Shown: positions 25,215 through 37,447, numbered from the stretch's first letter. The stretch: DNA of 64,000 bases from Anaerotruncus massiliensis (ex Togo et al. 2026) (GCF_900199635.1 NZ_LT962687.1:1783501-1847500); one strand, 5' to 3'. Notes: generated by a model from the letters alone, not told the origin. Program-made: numbers and translations.

Positions 25215-26135
25215 TTACTTTTTCGCGAGCTTGTGCTCCTGCCAGAGCGTCCAGAGGGAGCCGGAAATGAACATCGAGGAGAAGAATCCGGCGAACATGC
25301 CCACCAGAAGCGGGAAGGAGAAGGTCAGGATCGAGCTGACGTTATAGACGAGCGACATCACGCACACGCAACCGACCGCGATGACGGTCGAAACGGTGGT
25401 GTTGATCGAACGGGACATCGACTGGTTGACCGAAATGTTGACCAGGTCCTTGTAGGAGGTCTTGACCGGCAGCAGCCTGCGGTTCTCACGGATGCGGTCG
25501 TAGACGATGATCGTGTTGTTGATCGAGTAACCCAGGATGGTCAGCATGACCGCGATGAAGCTGTCGTTGAGCGGGAAGCCGCAGACGACGAACGCGCCGT
25601 AGGCGATGATCAAGTCGTGGACGAGCGCGGCCACCGCGATGACGCCCGCCGACCAGCCGTTCATCTTGCGGAACCGGAAGGCGATATAGACGATCATCAG
25701 GATGGAGGCCACGGCGACCGCGACCACCGATTTGAGCAGGAAGTCGCGCCCGATCGACGGGTCGACGTTGCTGATGCTGGCGGTCTGGATGTCCGCGCCG
25801 GGGAACTTCTCGTTGAGCGCCGTGTTGACCGCGATCTGCTGGTCCGGCGTGACGCCTGACTTGGAGTTGAGGGTAATCACGTAGTTGGTGGCGCCGGTGT
25901 TGACGTCGTTCTGCTCGCGCAGCGTGACCTTCTGGCCCAGCGAGTTTTCGATGGAGCTCTGGAACTCGCCCTTGTCGAGGTCGCCGTTAAAGGAGTAAGT
26001 GACGATCGTGCCGCCGCTGAACTGGATGTCCAGCTTCACGCCGGGGAAGAAGGAGGCCAGGATGGCGATGACAATCAGGACAATCGAAATTGTGAACCAA
26101 ATCTTTCTGCGTCCGACAATATCAATCTGTTTCAT
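25215..26135 (-). CDS. secF: Protein translocase subunit SecF
   Basis: 306 residues. With SecD it uses the proton gradient to pull secreted proteins through SecYEG. It has one N-terminal helix, the FSGGTIVTYSF periplasmic entry, and five C-terminal helices with the conserved GYSINNTIIVYDRIREN motif. Start and secD stop overlap (TAATG), so the two are translated together. Confidence 0.96.
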   Translation of the reverse strand: MKQIDIVGRRKIWFTISIVLIVIAILASFFPGVKLDIQFSGGTIVTYSFNGDLDKGEFQSSIENSLGQKVTLREQNDVNTGATNYVITLNSKSGVTPDQQIAVNTALNEKFPGADIQTASISNVDPSIGRDFLLKSVVAVAVASILMIVYIAFRFRKMNGWSAGVIAVAALVHDLIIAYGAFVVCGFPLNDSFIAVMLTILGYSINNTIIVYDRIRENRRLLPVKTSYKDLVNISVNQSMSRSINTTVSTVIAVGCVCVMSLVYNVSSILTFSFPLLVGMFAGFFSSMFISGSLWTLWQEHKLAKK

Positions 26136-27493
26136 TATTTGTCACCTCCATACAGCCACGCCTTTTTAAAGGGCTTGAATTTGGAGATCGACTTGAGCAT
26201 CAGGCGGGAAGCGGTGACGCCCATGATGAAGTTGAAGATGACGCCGACGATCAGCGTATAGCCGAAGGAGTAGATCGCGCCGGTGGCGGAGGCGCCGAAC
26301 CAGCGGAAGATGGGGCTGAAGATGGTGCCGAAGATCGAGCTCGGCGGTCCGAACGCGCCCATCAGGATGATCGCGACGAGCACCATCGTGATGTTGCCGT
26401 CGAAGATGGCCGCGAAGGTGCGCTGGAAGCCCGAATCGATCGCGCCGTCCAGCGTCTTGCCGTTGCGGAGCTCCTCCTTGATGCGCTCGGAGGTGATGAC
26501 GTTCGCGTCGACGCCCATGCCGATCGAGAGGATGATACCGGCGATGCCCGGCAGGGTGAGCGTAAAGGAGGGGAACGGCGCGAAGAAGCCGGTGAGGCAG
26601 GCGATCATGCCCGCCACCTGGCCGACCAGCGCGATCGTGGCGACCACGCCGCTCATGCGGTAGATCAGGATGATGAAGAGCGCGACCAGGATGAAGGCGA
26701 TCACGCCCGCGGTGACCATCGCGTCACGCGCGCCGAGGCCGAGCGTCGGGGAGATCGAGGAGAAGTTCTCGGTCTCGAGCTTGAAGGGCAGCGCGCCGGC
26801 GTTGATCTTTTCAGCGAGGTCCTGCGCGCCCTTGACGTCGAAGCCGCCCGAAATGGTGGCCACGCCGTTGGGGATCTGGGTCTTGACGGTCGCCGAGCTG
26901 ATGCGGTTCTCGTCCATCCAGATGGAGATCGGCTGCCCGACCAGGCGGCCGGTCGCCTCGGAGAAGAGCTGGGCGCCCTCGGTGTTGAGGTTCAGTTCGA
27001 CCATCGGCTCGTTGGTCTGGGAGTTGAGGACGGCGCGCGCCGAGGTGACGTGCTTGCCCTCGATGACCACGGGGCCGGTGTACTCGTTGCCCTCGCGGAA
27101 GGTCAGCAGCGCGGTTTCACCGAGCTCCTTGACCGCCTGCTCGGGGTTGAAGTCCGACTCGCCCTGCTTCCAGGGGAAACGGACGATGATGCGGTCCTTG
27201 CTGTCGTCCACGTAGGTCTCGTAGTCGGTGATGTTCTGGGAGACCATACGGACCTTGATAATGGATTCCGCGGCCGCCATCTCCTCGGGAGAGGCATCAT
27301 AGTCCGCGGGCGGGGTAAATGTGACGTCCACGCCGCCGCGGATGTCGATGCCCCAGCGGATATCGTCCACACCTTTGATGTAGGTGTGGGTGTTATCCCC
27401 GTAGGCGGTCGACACGCCGAAGAACGACAGCGCGGTAAACGCGGCGATCAATATCAGTACGACAAAGAACACCGGTTTTCCAACCTTTTTCAT
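26135..27493 (-). CDS. secD: Protein translocase subunit SecD
   Basis: 452 residues, shorter than Gram-negative SecD and typical of clostridia: an N-terminal helix, the WGIDIRGGVDV entry motif, periplasmic P1 domain (about 40-270), then five helices with MGVDANVITSERIKEELRNG in the RND-like core (shown as two motifs, MGVDANVI and ERIKEEL). I choose ATG 27493, 8 bases from AAGGAGG. It heads the secD-secF pair behind a long leader. Confidence 0.95.
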   Translation of the reverse strand: MKKVGKPVFFVVLILIAAFTALSFFGVSTAYGDNTHTYIKGVDDIRWGIDIRGGVDVTFTPPADYDASPEEMAAAESIIKVRMVSQNITDYETYVDDSKDRIIVRFPWKQGESDFNPEQAVKELGETALLTFREGNEYTGPVVIEGKHVTSARAVLNSQTNEPMVELNLNTEGAQLFSEATGRLVGQPISIWMDENRISSATVKTQIPNGVATISGGFDVKGAQDLAEKINAGALPFKLETENFSSISPTLGLGARDAMVTAGVIAFILVALFIILIYRMSGVVATIALVGQVAGMIACLTGFFAPFPSFTLTLPGIAGIILSIGMGVDANVITSERIKEELRNGKTLDGAIDSGFQRTFAAIFDGNITMVLVAIILMGAFGPPSSIFGTIFSPIFRWFGASATGAIYSFGYTLIVGVIFNFIMGVTASRLMLKSISKFKPFKKAWLYGGDK

Positions 27494-27718
27494 CTGCTTG
27501 TCCTCCTTGCAAAACCACAACTGCAAAAACAGCCGGCAGCCGCTGCGCGGCTGCCCGTGGTTTTCCTCTGGCCTCCCCCGGCCGTCCGCACGGCGGCCCG
27601 GACAACTTCACGCCGCGCATCCTCCGCGGCCTGAAACTGCCCGCCCCGCCGGGCTTTCCCCCGGGTTTCCGGCCATGCCAAACATCCGCCGGGACGCGCC
27701 CGGCCGCAATGCGGCACT
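27494..27718 (-). promoter_or_regulatory. Long structured leader of secDF
   Basis: About 225 nt between the promoter and the secD start. On the minus strand it contains a hairpin with TTCA-GCCGCG arms closing on CGCGGC-TGAA (7-base loop), a GCCGCC/GGCGGC-type stem, and finally GGCAGCCGC-GCA-GCGGCTGCC followed by GGCTGTTTTTG, which looks like an attenuator or terminator. I match it to no known riboswitch. A frame starting at GTG 27614 behind GGAGG reads across the secD start out of frame. Confidence 0.45.
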
Positions 27719-27724
27719 TTTTTA

Positions 27725-27753
27725 ATTATATTGGATATGAACGGAAAAGTCAA
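27725..27753 (-). promoter_or_regulatory. Sigma-A promoter of secDF
   Basis: Minus strand: TTGACT, 17-base spacer, TATAAT. It lies 26 bases past the purB stop, so secDF is transcribed separately from purB. Confidence 0.85.
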
Positions 27754-27778
27754 TCGGTTTTTGCCGCGCGGGCGCGGA

Positions 27779-29212
27779 TTATACCGAAAGCTGCGCCCGC
27801 TCGCCGAGCAGGGAGCGGTTCGCTTCCAGCACCGGGCTCACCACATCGCGCAGGTATTCCTCCACCTGCTCGGCGCTGCGGCCGGTAAAGCGGGCCGGGT
27901 CGAGGATCGCGTCGACCTCTTCCCTCCGGAGCCCGAACGCCGGGTCGGCGCAGACGCGCTCGATCAGGTCGTTGTCGCCGCCCTCCTCCTTGACGTGCCG
28001 CGCGGCCGCCATCGAGTGCTCCCGCAGCCGCTCGTGCAGCTCCTGCCGGTCGCCGCCGCGGCGCACCGCGTCCATCATGATGTTTTCGGTCGCCATGAAG
28101 GGCAGCTCCTTCATCACCCGCTGGCGCACCACCTTGGGATAGACGACCAGCCCGTCGCAGACGTTGAGCATGATCCCCAAAATCGCGTCGGTGGCGAGGA
28201 ACGCCTCCGCCACGGCGACCCGCTTGTTGGCGCTGTCGTCGAGGGTGCGCTCGAACCACTGGGTCGCGGCGGTGAACGCCGGGTTGAGGGAGTCGGTCAT
28301 CACATAGCGCGCGAGCGCGGTGATCCGCTCGCTGCGCATCGGGTTGCGCTTGTAGGGCATCGCCGACGAGCCGATCTGGTGGGCCTCGAACGGCTCCTCC
28401 ATCTCCTTGAAGTTCTGGAGGATGCGCAGGTCGTTGGAGAACTTGCTCGCGCTCTGGGCGATGCCCGCGAGGACGCCGACCACCATGCTGTCCACCTTGC
28501 GCGAGTAGGTCTGCCCCGAGACGGGCACGACCGCGTCAAAGCCCATCTCCCGCGCGATGTCCTCCTCGACCGCCCGGATCTTCGCGCTGTCCCCGTCGAA
28601 GAGCTCGACGAAGCTCGCCTGGGTGCCGGTGGTGCCCTTGCTGCCCAGCAGCTTCAGGGAGGCGATGCGGTGCTCGAGCTCCCCGTAGTCGAGCATCAGC
28701 TCGTTGAGCCAGAGGGTCGCGCGCTTGCCGACGGTGGTGAGCTGCGCGGGCTGCAAATGGGTGTAGGCGAGCGCGGGCATGTCCTTGTAGCGGTCCGCGA
28801 AATCCGCCAGCAGCGAAACGACGTTGAGGAGCTTGCGGCGGATGATCCGCAGGCCCTCCCGCATGACGATCACGTCGGTGTTGTCGCCGACGTAGCAGCT
28901 CGTCGCGCCCAGGTGGATGATCCCCTTCGCCGAGGGGCACTGCACCCCGTAGGCGTAGACATGGCTCATCACATCGTGACGGACCTCCTTCTCCCGCGCC
29001 TCGGCGACGTCGTAGTTGATGTCGTCCGCGTGGGCCTCCAGCTCGGCGATCTGCGCGTCGGTGATCGGGAGGCCCTGCCTCTGCTCCGCCCTGGCCAGGG
29101 CGATCCACAGCTTCCGCCAGGTTTTGAACTTGTGGTCGGCGGAAAAAACGTATTGCATTTCATCGCTCGCGTAACGGGTGCAAAAGGGGCTTTCGTATCT
29201 ATCGTGGGCCAT
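27779..29212 (-). CDS. purB: Adenylosuccinate lyase
   Basis: Cleaves SAICAR and adenylosuccinate, two steps of purine synthesis. 477 residues of the fumarase/aspartase superfamily with the signature SSAMPYKRNP near residue 295 and GATSCYVGDNTD near 110. The length matches the long PurB form of clostridia. I start at ATG 29212, five bases from GGAAGGA; the upstream extension to 29314 crosses the hairpin region and has no ribosome site. Confidence 0.95.
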   Translation of the reverse strand: MAHDRYESPFCTRYASDEMQYVFSADHKFKTWRKLWIALARAEQRQGLPITDAQIAELEAHADDINYDVAEAREKEVRHDVMSHVYAYGVQCPSAKGIIHLGATSCYVGDNTDVIVMREGLRIIRRKLLNVVSLLADFADRYKDMPALAYTHLQPAQLTTVGKRATLWLNELMLDYGELEHRIASLKLLGSKGTTGTQASFVELFDGDSAKIRAVEEDIAREMGFDAVVPVSGQTYSRKVDSMVVGVLAGIAQSASKFSNDLRILQNFKEMEEPFEAHQIGSSAMPYKRNPMRSERITALARYVMTDSLNPAFTAATQWFERTLDDSANKRVAVAEAFLATDAILGIMLNVCDGLVVYPKVVRQRVMKELPFMATENIMMDAVRRGGDRQELHERLREHSMAAARHVKEEGGDNDLIERVCADPAFGLRREEVDAILDPARFTGRSAEQVEEYLRDVVSPVLEANRSLLGERAQLSV

Positions 29213-29281
29213 CTTTGTCCTTCCTCTCCGGTTTCTGATTCCGTCCCTGCCGGGATGATGCAATGTGATTAGTATAACACA

Positions 29282-29310
29282 GGGCGGGCAATTGAAACAA
29301 TTGCCCGCCC
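29282..29310. repeat. Inverted repeat between the aminotransferase gene and purB
   Basis: A perfect 13-bp stem, GGGCGGGCAATTG, with a 3-base loop. It may end the aminotransferase transcript, though the following TGTGTTAT is not a U-tract. A TATACT lies 10 bases beyond, so it may also overlap the purB promoter. Confidence 0.55.
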
Positions 29311-29335
29311 GCATTTTCTGTAAATTTTTCCCCTT

Positions 29336-30622
29336 TTACGCGGCCAGCAGCTTTTCCACCGCCGCGAGCTGCACGCTGATGCAGAGCAGCTCGACCGCCT
29401 GTTCGAGCTCGGGGACGGTCGGGTAGGTCGGCGCGACGCGGATGTTGCGGTCGCGCGGGTCCTTCTTGTAGGGATAGGTGGCGCCCGCGCCCGTCAGCAC
29501 GACCCCCGCCTCCTTGCAGAGCCGGACCACCCGCCTGGCGCAGCCGTCCATCACGTCGAGCGAGATGAAATAGCCGCCGTTGGGGGCGAGCCATTCGGCG
29601 ATCCCCTTGCCCGCGAGCTCCCGGTCGAATGCGTCGAGCACCGCCGCAAACTTGGGCCGCAGGAGCTCCGCCTGCTTATCCATGTGGCGCATGACGCCGT
29701 CGAGGTCCCCGAAGTACCGCGCGTGGCGCAGCATGTTGAGCTTGTCAAAGCCGATCGTCTGGAAGGAGAGCAGCTCCTTCATCCGCTTCATGACGGCCTC
29801 CGAGCAGGCGAACACCGCGATGCCCGCGCCCGCATAGGAGATTTTCGAGGTGGAGGCGAAGATCATGACCCGGTCGGGATCGCCCGCCTTCTTGCACTCG
29901 TCGAGAATGTTGAGCAGCGTGTCGCGGCGGTCGGGATAGAGGTCGTGGACCGCGTAGGCGTTATCCCACATGATCATGAAATCGTCCGCGGCGGTCTTCA
30001 TCCGCGCGAACCGGCGCACCGTCTCGTCGGAATAGGTGATGCCCTGCGGGTTGGAGTACTTCGGCACGCACCAGATGCCCTTGATCGACGGGTCGGAGCC
30101 CACCAGGCGCTCGACCGTGTCCATGTCCGGGCCGTCGGGGGTCATCTCGATGGGAACCATTTCGATGCCGTAGAGCTCGGTAATTGCAAAATGGCGGTCG
30201 TAGCCGGGCGCCGGGCAGAGAAATTTCACCTTGTCGAGATAGCGCCACGGCTTCGCGCCCGGGCGCACGCCGAGCAGCATCATCTTGCCGATCGCGTCGT
30301 ACATGACCGACAGGCTTGAGTTGCCGCAGACGAAAAGCTCCTCCGGCGCGACGCCGAGCATGTCGCAGAAAATCTTCTTGCACTCGGGGATGCCGTCGAA
30401 ATCGCCGTAGTTGCGGCAGTCCGCCCCGTCCTCCGCCCTGGTGGACGACTGGGAGGTCACCGTGTCAAGCAGCCCGGAAACCAGGTCGAACTGGTCGGCG
30501 GCCGGCTTGCCGCGCGACATGTCGAGCCTCAGCCCCTTCGCCTTGAACGCCTCGTACCGCCCGAGCAGCTCCCCGTGCAGCGCCTCGAGCTCCTCACGGG
30601 AAAGCTCCGCATATCCTGACAT
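29336..30622 (-). CDS. Aminotransferase of the aspartate aminotransferase subgroup (PF12897-like)
   Basis: 428 residues, fold-type I PLP enzyme. Seen: RLDMSRGKPA at the N-terminus, a GIPECKKIF segment, WCVPKYSNPQG, Asp-Tyr in IMWDNAYAVHDLY, the PLP Lys in FASTSKISYAG, and IRVAPTYPTVPELEQA. This matches the unusual aspartate aminotransferase group rather than AspC. It probably makes aspartate or alanine from the oxo-acid. The GTG-ATG start region is resolved by AGGAGG 8 bases before ATG 30622. Confidence 0.85.
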   Translation of the reverse strand: MSGYAELSREELEALHGELLGRYEAFKAKGLRLDMSRGKPAADQFDLVSGLLDTVTSQSSTRAEDGADCRNYGDFDGIPECKKIFCDMLGVAPEELFVCGNSSLSVMYDAIGKMMLLGVRPGAKPWRYLDKVKFLCPAPGYDRHFAITELYGIEMVPIEMTPDGPDMDTVERLVGSDPSIKGIWCVPKYSNPQGITYSDETVRRFARMKTAADDFMIMWDNAYAVHDLYPDRRDTLLNILDECKKAGDPDRVMIFASTSKISYAGAGIAVFACSEAVMKRMKELLSFQTIGFDKLNMLRHARYFGDLDGVMRHMDKQAELLRPKFAAVLDAFDRELAGKGIAEWLAPNGGYFISLDVMDGCARRVVRLCKEAGVVLTGAGATYPYKKDPRDRNIRVAPTYPTVPELEQAVELLCISVQLAAVEKLLAA

Positions 30623-30758
30623 CACCGCTACCTCCTGCGCCTCGCGGGAAACCCCGCGTTCATTTGCCATCATTGTCAAAACACCCGCCTATATCATATG
30701 TAATGGAAAGTTTGTCATACGCCCGCGCGGCTTTCCCGCCGTTTGGACCCTACGCTAT

Positions 30759-30816
30759 AGTATATGCCAATTTCGCCCGTTTTGCAAGATGAATTTTTGA
30801 ATCCTGCAAAATTCAT
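30759..30816 (-). promoter_or_regulatory. Sigma-A promoter of the aminotransferase gene with upstream inverted repeat
   Basis: Minus strand: TTGCAA (30782-30787), 17-base spacer, TATACT (30759-30764). Just upstream, ATGAATTTT and AAAATTCAT (30789-30797 and 30808-30816) form a 9-bp inverted repeat abutting the -35, a possible operator. The rest of the 341-base gap holds the asnS terminator and nothing else clear. Confidence 0.7.
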
Positions 30817-30914
30817 GATTCCGCACCAAAACAGGCCCCCGTAAACAGGGGAAATCTGGTCGATCGGCACAGGATTTTCCGGATAAGCTGCATCGTTTCC
30901 CGCACCCGGGCGCA

Positions 30915-30950
30915 GAAAAAATCCGCCGCGGGCCAGTGCCCGCGGCGGAT
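30915..30950 (-). terminator. Terminator of asnS
   Basis: A perfect 13-bp stem (30921-30933 with 30938-30950), CAGT loop on plus, followed by TTTTT on the minus strand. Confidence 0.92.
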
Positions 30951-30963
30951 CCGTGTTCTTTTT

Positions 30964-32358
<1,395 letters not shown>

Positions 32359-32423
32359 AATACTACCTCTTTCCAGATGATATTCACTCCACTAATATAC
32401 CACAGGATGCCCCGGATTTGCAA

Positions 32424-32454
32424 TAAAAAACCAATCAAACGGAACCGTCCCGTT
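32424..32454 (-). terminator. Probable terminator of the RHH-EFR1 operon
   Basis: A 7-bp stem with one wobble (32438-32454) overlapping the EFR1 stop, followed on the minus strand by TGATTGGTTTTTT. Confidence 0.5.
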
Positions 32455-33230
32455 CAGAGGACCCACTCGGGTTCCCGGCGCAGGCTGTTTTTCTTCGCGA
32501 ACGGCTTTTCCGCCACCGACAGCATGAGGCCGTTCACCCTGCGCGCCCCCGCCGGGCAGACCTTGACGCACCGCATGCAGGAGATGCAGCGGCTGTTGTC
32601 CGTTTTGGAGGGGTCGTCCGCCGGGATCGCCCCGGCGGGGCAGTTTTCGGCGCAGACGCCGCATTTCATGCACTTTCTGTCCGCCTGGGGCTTGAGCGGC
32701 ACGCCGGAAAATTCCCGGTAGGGCCGGTTCCCCTTGACGGCAAGCGGGCCGAACTCCCCCGCCCCCGCCGCCCGGGCGAGCTTCTCCCTCGCCAGCCCGG
32801 CGAACGTCCGGACCGCCTCCAAATCCGCCGCGTCGGGACGGCCGCGCGCGACCGAATGGAAGATCGAGTGCTCGGCGAGGAAGGCCCCCGCCCCCGCCGG
32901 GCGAAAGCCATTTTCCTCCGCGAGGTCGCAGAGCTCGAGCAGCGCGTCATCGTAGTCCCGGTTACCATAAACCGCGACGAGCAGCGCGGGGGTATCGGTC
33001 CCCTTCATCCGCGCGAACCGCTTCGCCGCAGGCGCGGGAATCCGCCCGCCGTAGACCGGCGCGGCGAAGAGGACGAGCTCGTCCGGGCCGAAGCGCTCCT
33101 CCTCCGCGTCCGCGCAGGTCAGGTCGACGATGTGCGCGCCGGGCAGAAGCGCCTCCGCCAGCGGCTTCGCGACCGCCGCCGTCGTGCCCGTGGGACTGAA
33201 AATGAACGCCGTCAATTTGGTGATCTCCAT
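32454..33230 (-). CDS. EFR1-type flavodoxin-ferredoxin fusion protein
   Basis: 258 residues in two parts. A flavodoxin-like domain (about 1-165) starts with FIFSPTGTT for FMN phosphate binding and contains APVYGGRIPAPAA and VAVYGNRDYDD. A C-terminal bacterial ferredoxin domain has two [4Fe-4S] motifs, CMKCGVCAENCP and CISCMRCVKVCP. EFR1 proteins are presumed electron carriers in anaerobes; the partner is unknown. The ATG is 8 bases from GGAGG. A 20-base gap follows the small RHH gene, so the two share an operon and operator. Confidence 0.88.
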   Translation of the reverse strand: MEITKLTAFIFSPTGTTAAVAKPLAEALLPGAHIVDLTCADAEEERFGPDELVLFAAPVYGGRIPAPAAKRFARMKGTDTPALLVAVYGNRDYDDALLELCDLAEENGFRPAGAGAFLAEHSIFHSVARGRPDAADLEAVRTFAGLAREKLARAAGAGEFGPLAVKGNRPYREFSGVPLKPQADRKCMKCGVCAENCPAGAIPADDPSKTDNSRCISCMRCVKVCPAGARRVNGLMLSVAEKPFAKKNSLRREPEWVL

Positions 33231-33250
33231 AGTAGGTACCTCCACTTTCT

Positions 33251-33463
33251 TTACGGTCTTAGCGGTTCCTCCGCCCTTTCCAGTTCCTCTACGCCGAACG
33301 CGATCATGCTGACGATTACGCGGTTGACGCTCACGTTCTCCCGCCATGCGATGCGTTCCACTGCCTCGATAAGCCGCTCCGGCAGATAGATCGACCGGTA
33401 GACCGACGGGTCCCTCCGCACACCACGAATCTCCAACGGCACGGCAACCACCTCTTCACGCAT
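33251..33463 (-). CDS. Small ribbon-helix-helix-like protein
   Basis: 70 residues. After a polar lead, RSIYLPERLIEAVERIAW and ENVSVNRVIVSMIAFGVEEL read as the beta strand, helix and helix of a ribbon-helix-helix (CopG/Arc type) regulator. It precedes the EFR1 gene by 20 bases. The ATG at 33463 lies at the edge of a perfect palindrome, as expected of an autoregulator. A GTG seven codons later, 8 bases from AAGAGG, is an alternative start. Confidence 0.7.
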   Translation of the reverse strand: MREEVVAVPLEIRGVRRDPSVYRSIYLPERLIEAVERIAWRENVSVNRVIVSMIAFGVEELERAEEPLRP

Positions 33464-33485
33464 TGTGCTATCAGGATAGCACAAT
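33462..33485. promoter_or_regulatory. Palindromic operator at the RHH-EFR1 start
   Basis: A perfect 11-bp inverted repeat, ATTGTGCTATC, with a two-base centre. It includes two bases of the RHH start codon. RHH dimers typically bind such palindromes, so autorepression of the RHH-EFR1 operon is likely (inference). Its size also allows a translation-blocking hairpin. Confidence 0.65.
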
Positions 33486-33578
33486 TGCCAATGATATGTC
33501 GTCGGTATTCCGTTGGGTTTTCGATGTTTCTGCAAACAGAGGTTGCGTTTGGAACGGCAACCGCCGCTTCGTTTCTCT

Positions 33579-33956
33579 TTACGCCGCCCGCGCCGCGCAG
33601 AGCTTCCCCGCCGCCGCGCCCGCGAGGCAGAAAACCACGCTCAGCAGGACGTTCGCCGCCGCCATCCACGGCCGGCCCGCCTGGAAGAGGTTCACCGTCT
33701 CAAGGCTGAAGGTGGAAAAGGTCGTGAAGCCGCCCATAACGCCCGTCGTCAAGAAGAGGCGCAGCCGGTTCCGGTCGGGGCAGGCACGCGCGAGCAGCTC
33801 CGACAGGAACCCGATCAGGAACGCCCCGGCCAAATTGACCGCGAAGGTCCCCAGCGGGAAGCCCCGGGTATCGAGCCGCCCCGCCGCCAGCGAGACGAGG
33901 TAGCGCGCCGACGCGCCCAGAAAGCCGCCGCAGCCGACGGCCAGAAGATTTCCCAT
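33579..33956 (-). CDS. crcB: Fluoride exporter CrcB/Fluc
   Basis: 125 residues and four membrane helices. The family signatures are visible: GGFLGASARY near the N-terminus, the polar-track Asn in FAVNLAGAFLIG, and GFTTFSTFS with the central Na+-binding turn and selectivity Phe residues. Fluc channels are dual-topology dimers that expel fluoride. Only one crcB gene is here, so a homodimer is possible unless a second copy lies elsewhere. The ATG is 5 bases from GGAAGGA. I could not identify a fluoride riboswitch upstream. Confidence 0.92.
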   Translation of the reverse strand: MGNLLAVGCGGFLGASARYLVSLAAGRLDTRGFPLGTFAVNLAGAFLIGFLSELLARACPDRNRLRLFLTTGVMGGFTTFSTFSLETVNLFQAGRPWMAAANVLLSVVFCLAGAAAGKLCAARAA

Positions 33957-33975
33957 GCCGCTCCTTCCTTCCTCG

Positions 33976-34024
33976 AAAAAATAGACGCACGCGCACCTGC
34001 CCTCCATTCGGAGGGCAGGTGCGC
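33976..34024 (-). terminator. Strong terminator hairpin between hinT and crcB
   Basis: A perfect 15-bp stem (33991-34005 with 34010-34024, ATTC loop on plus), then on the minus strand GTGCGTCTATTTTTT. It lies only 20 bases before the crcB start, so it ends the HIT transcript or attenuates crcB. Confidence 0.75.
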
Positions 34025-34052
34025 GCAAAGGGCGCCCCGCCGGGGTGGGGCA

Positions 34053-34155
34053 CACGGGGAGGGGCGGCCCGCCCCTCCCCGTGAGGCGCATCGAGCGGGC
34101 GTCGCGCGAAGCGGTCCCGCGAGCGGGGGCGCTTTGGTCGGGACGCCAAAGCGCC
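34053..34155. repeat. GC-rich hairpin array between hinT and crcB
   Basis: Two further perfect inverted repeats without U-tracts: CACGGGGAGGGGCGG around one base (34053-34083) and GGCGCTTTGG with CCAAAGCGCC (34128-34137 and 34146-34155). With the terminator they form three stacked hairpins in about 170 bases. Confidence 0.55.
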
Positions 34156-34163
34156 ATGCGCCT

Positions 34164-34505
34164 TTAACCCGGAGGCCAGGTCATATCGCGGCCCGCCAGC
34201 ACGTGGAAATGCAGGTGGCCGACCGTCTGGCCAGCCTTGGGGCCGCAGTTGGTGACGACGCGGTAGTCGTCGCCCGCGCCGAGCTCGGCGGCGACCTTCG
34301 CGATCACCGCGAAGATGTGCCCGACGAGGGGCGCGTTCTCCTCGGTGATCCGGTTCGCGCCGGTGATGTGCTCCTTGGGAATCACGAGGAAGTGCACCGG
34401 CGCCTTGGGGTCGATGTCGTGGAACGCGTAGCAGCGCTCATCCTCATAGATTTTCCTGCTGGGGATTTCGCCCGCGATGATCTTGCAGAAGATGCAGTCG
34501 CTCAT
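34164..34505 (-). CDS. HIT-family (HinT-like) purine nucleotide hydrolase
   Basis: 113 residues. The histidine triad is HLHFHVLAG near the C-terminus, and the N-terminus DCIFCKIIAGEIPS carries the usual Cys pair. HinT enzymes hydrolyse AMP-lysine and other purine phosphoramidates, including adenylates released by aminoacyl-tRNA synthetases, which fits its place 30 bases after alaS. The ATG is 7 bases from AAGGAGG. Confidence 0.93.
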   Translation of the reverse strand: MSDCIFCKIIAGEIPSRKIYEDERCYAFHDIDPKAPVHFLVIPKEHITGANRITEENAPLVGHIFAVIAKVAAELGAGDDYRVVTNCGPKAGQTVGHLHFHVLAGRDMTWPPG

Positions 34506-34535
34506 GGTATGCCCTCCTTCCCGTATGGTGCGTGT

Positions 34536-37175
<2,640 letters not shown>

Positions 37176-37210
37176 TGTTTTCAATCGCTCCTTTAACCTT
37201 TTCCGGCGGA

Positions 37211-37447
37211 AATACAAAAAGATGCTCCTCGCCCCAAAAGTTGGGACGAAAAGCATCTGCCTTCCGCGGTACCACCCAAATTGCGCGGGAAACCCCCGCG
37301 CCGCTCGCTGCGGTTAACGCCCGCCTGCGTCCGGCTCGTCGCCGGAAGGCTCCGGGGCGGCGCCCGCCTCTTCCGCGGCGCGCTCCCACCAGCCGCGCGC
37401 CTCTCTGTGCCGGAATCCACGGATTGACCCCATCTTCGCCGTTATCT
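37211..37447 (-). promoter_or_regulatory. T-box leader of alaS
   Basis: On the minus strand the conserved TGGGTGGTACCGCGG sequence (37261-37280) is followed by a terminator hairpin with AGATGCT arms and a U-run (37258 to 37215). Upstream, AGAGAGG and a 7-bp Stem III-like hairpin (GGCGCGC/GCGCGCC) are present. Uncharged tRNA-Ala should bind and favour antitermination. Only about 40 nt precede AGAGAGG, so Stem I looks short; I do not assign the specifier codon. Confidence 0.88.

Noticed and set aside
32359-32453. T-box ahead of asnS
   Set aside because: The 95-base gap is too short and lacks the TGGNACCGCG sequence; it mainly holds the EFR1 terminator.
33957-34163. Fluoride (crcB) riboswitch
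   Set aside because: The gap holds simple inverted repeats; the conserved pseudoknot core could not be recognised by eye. A covariance search would settle it.
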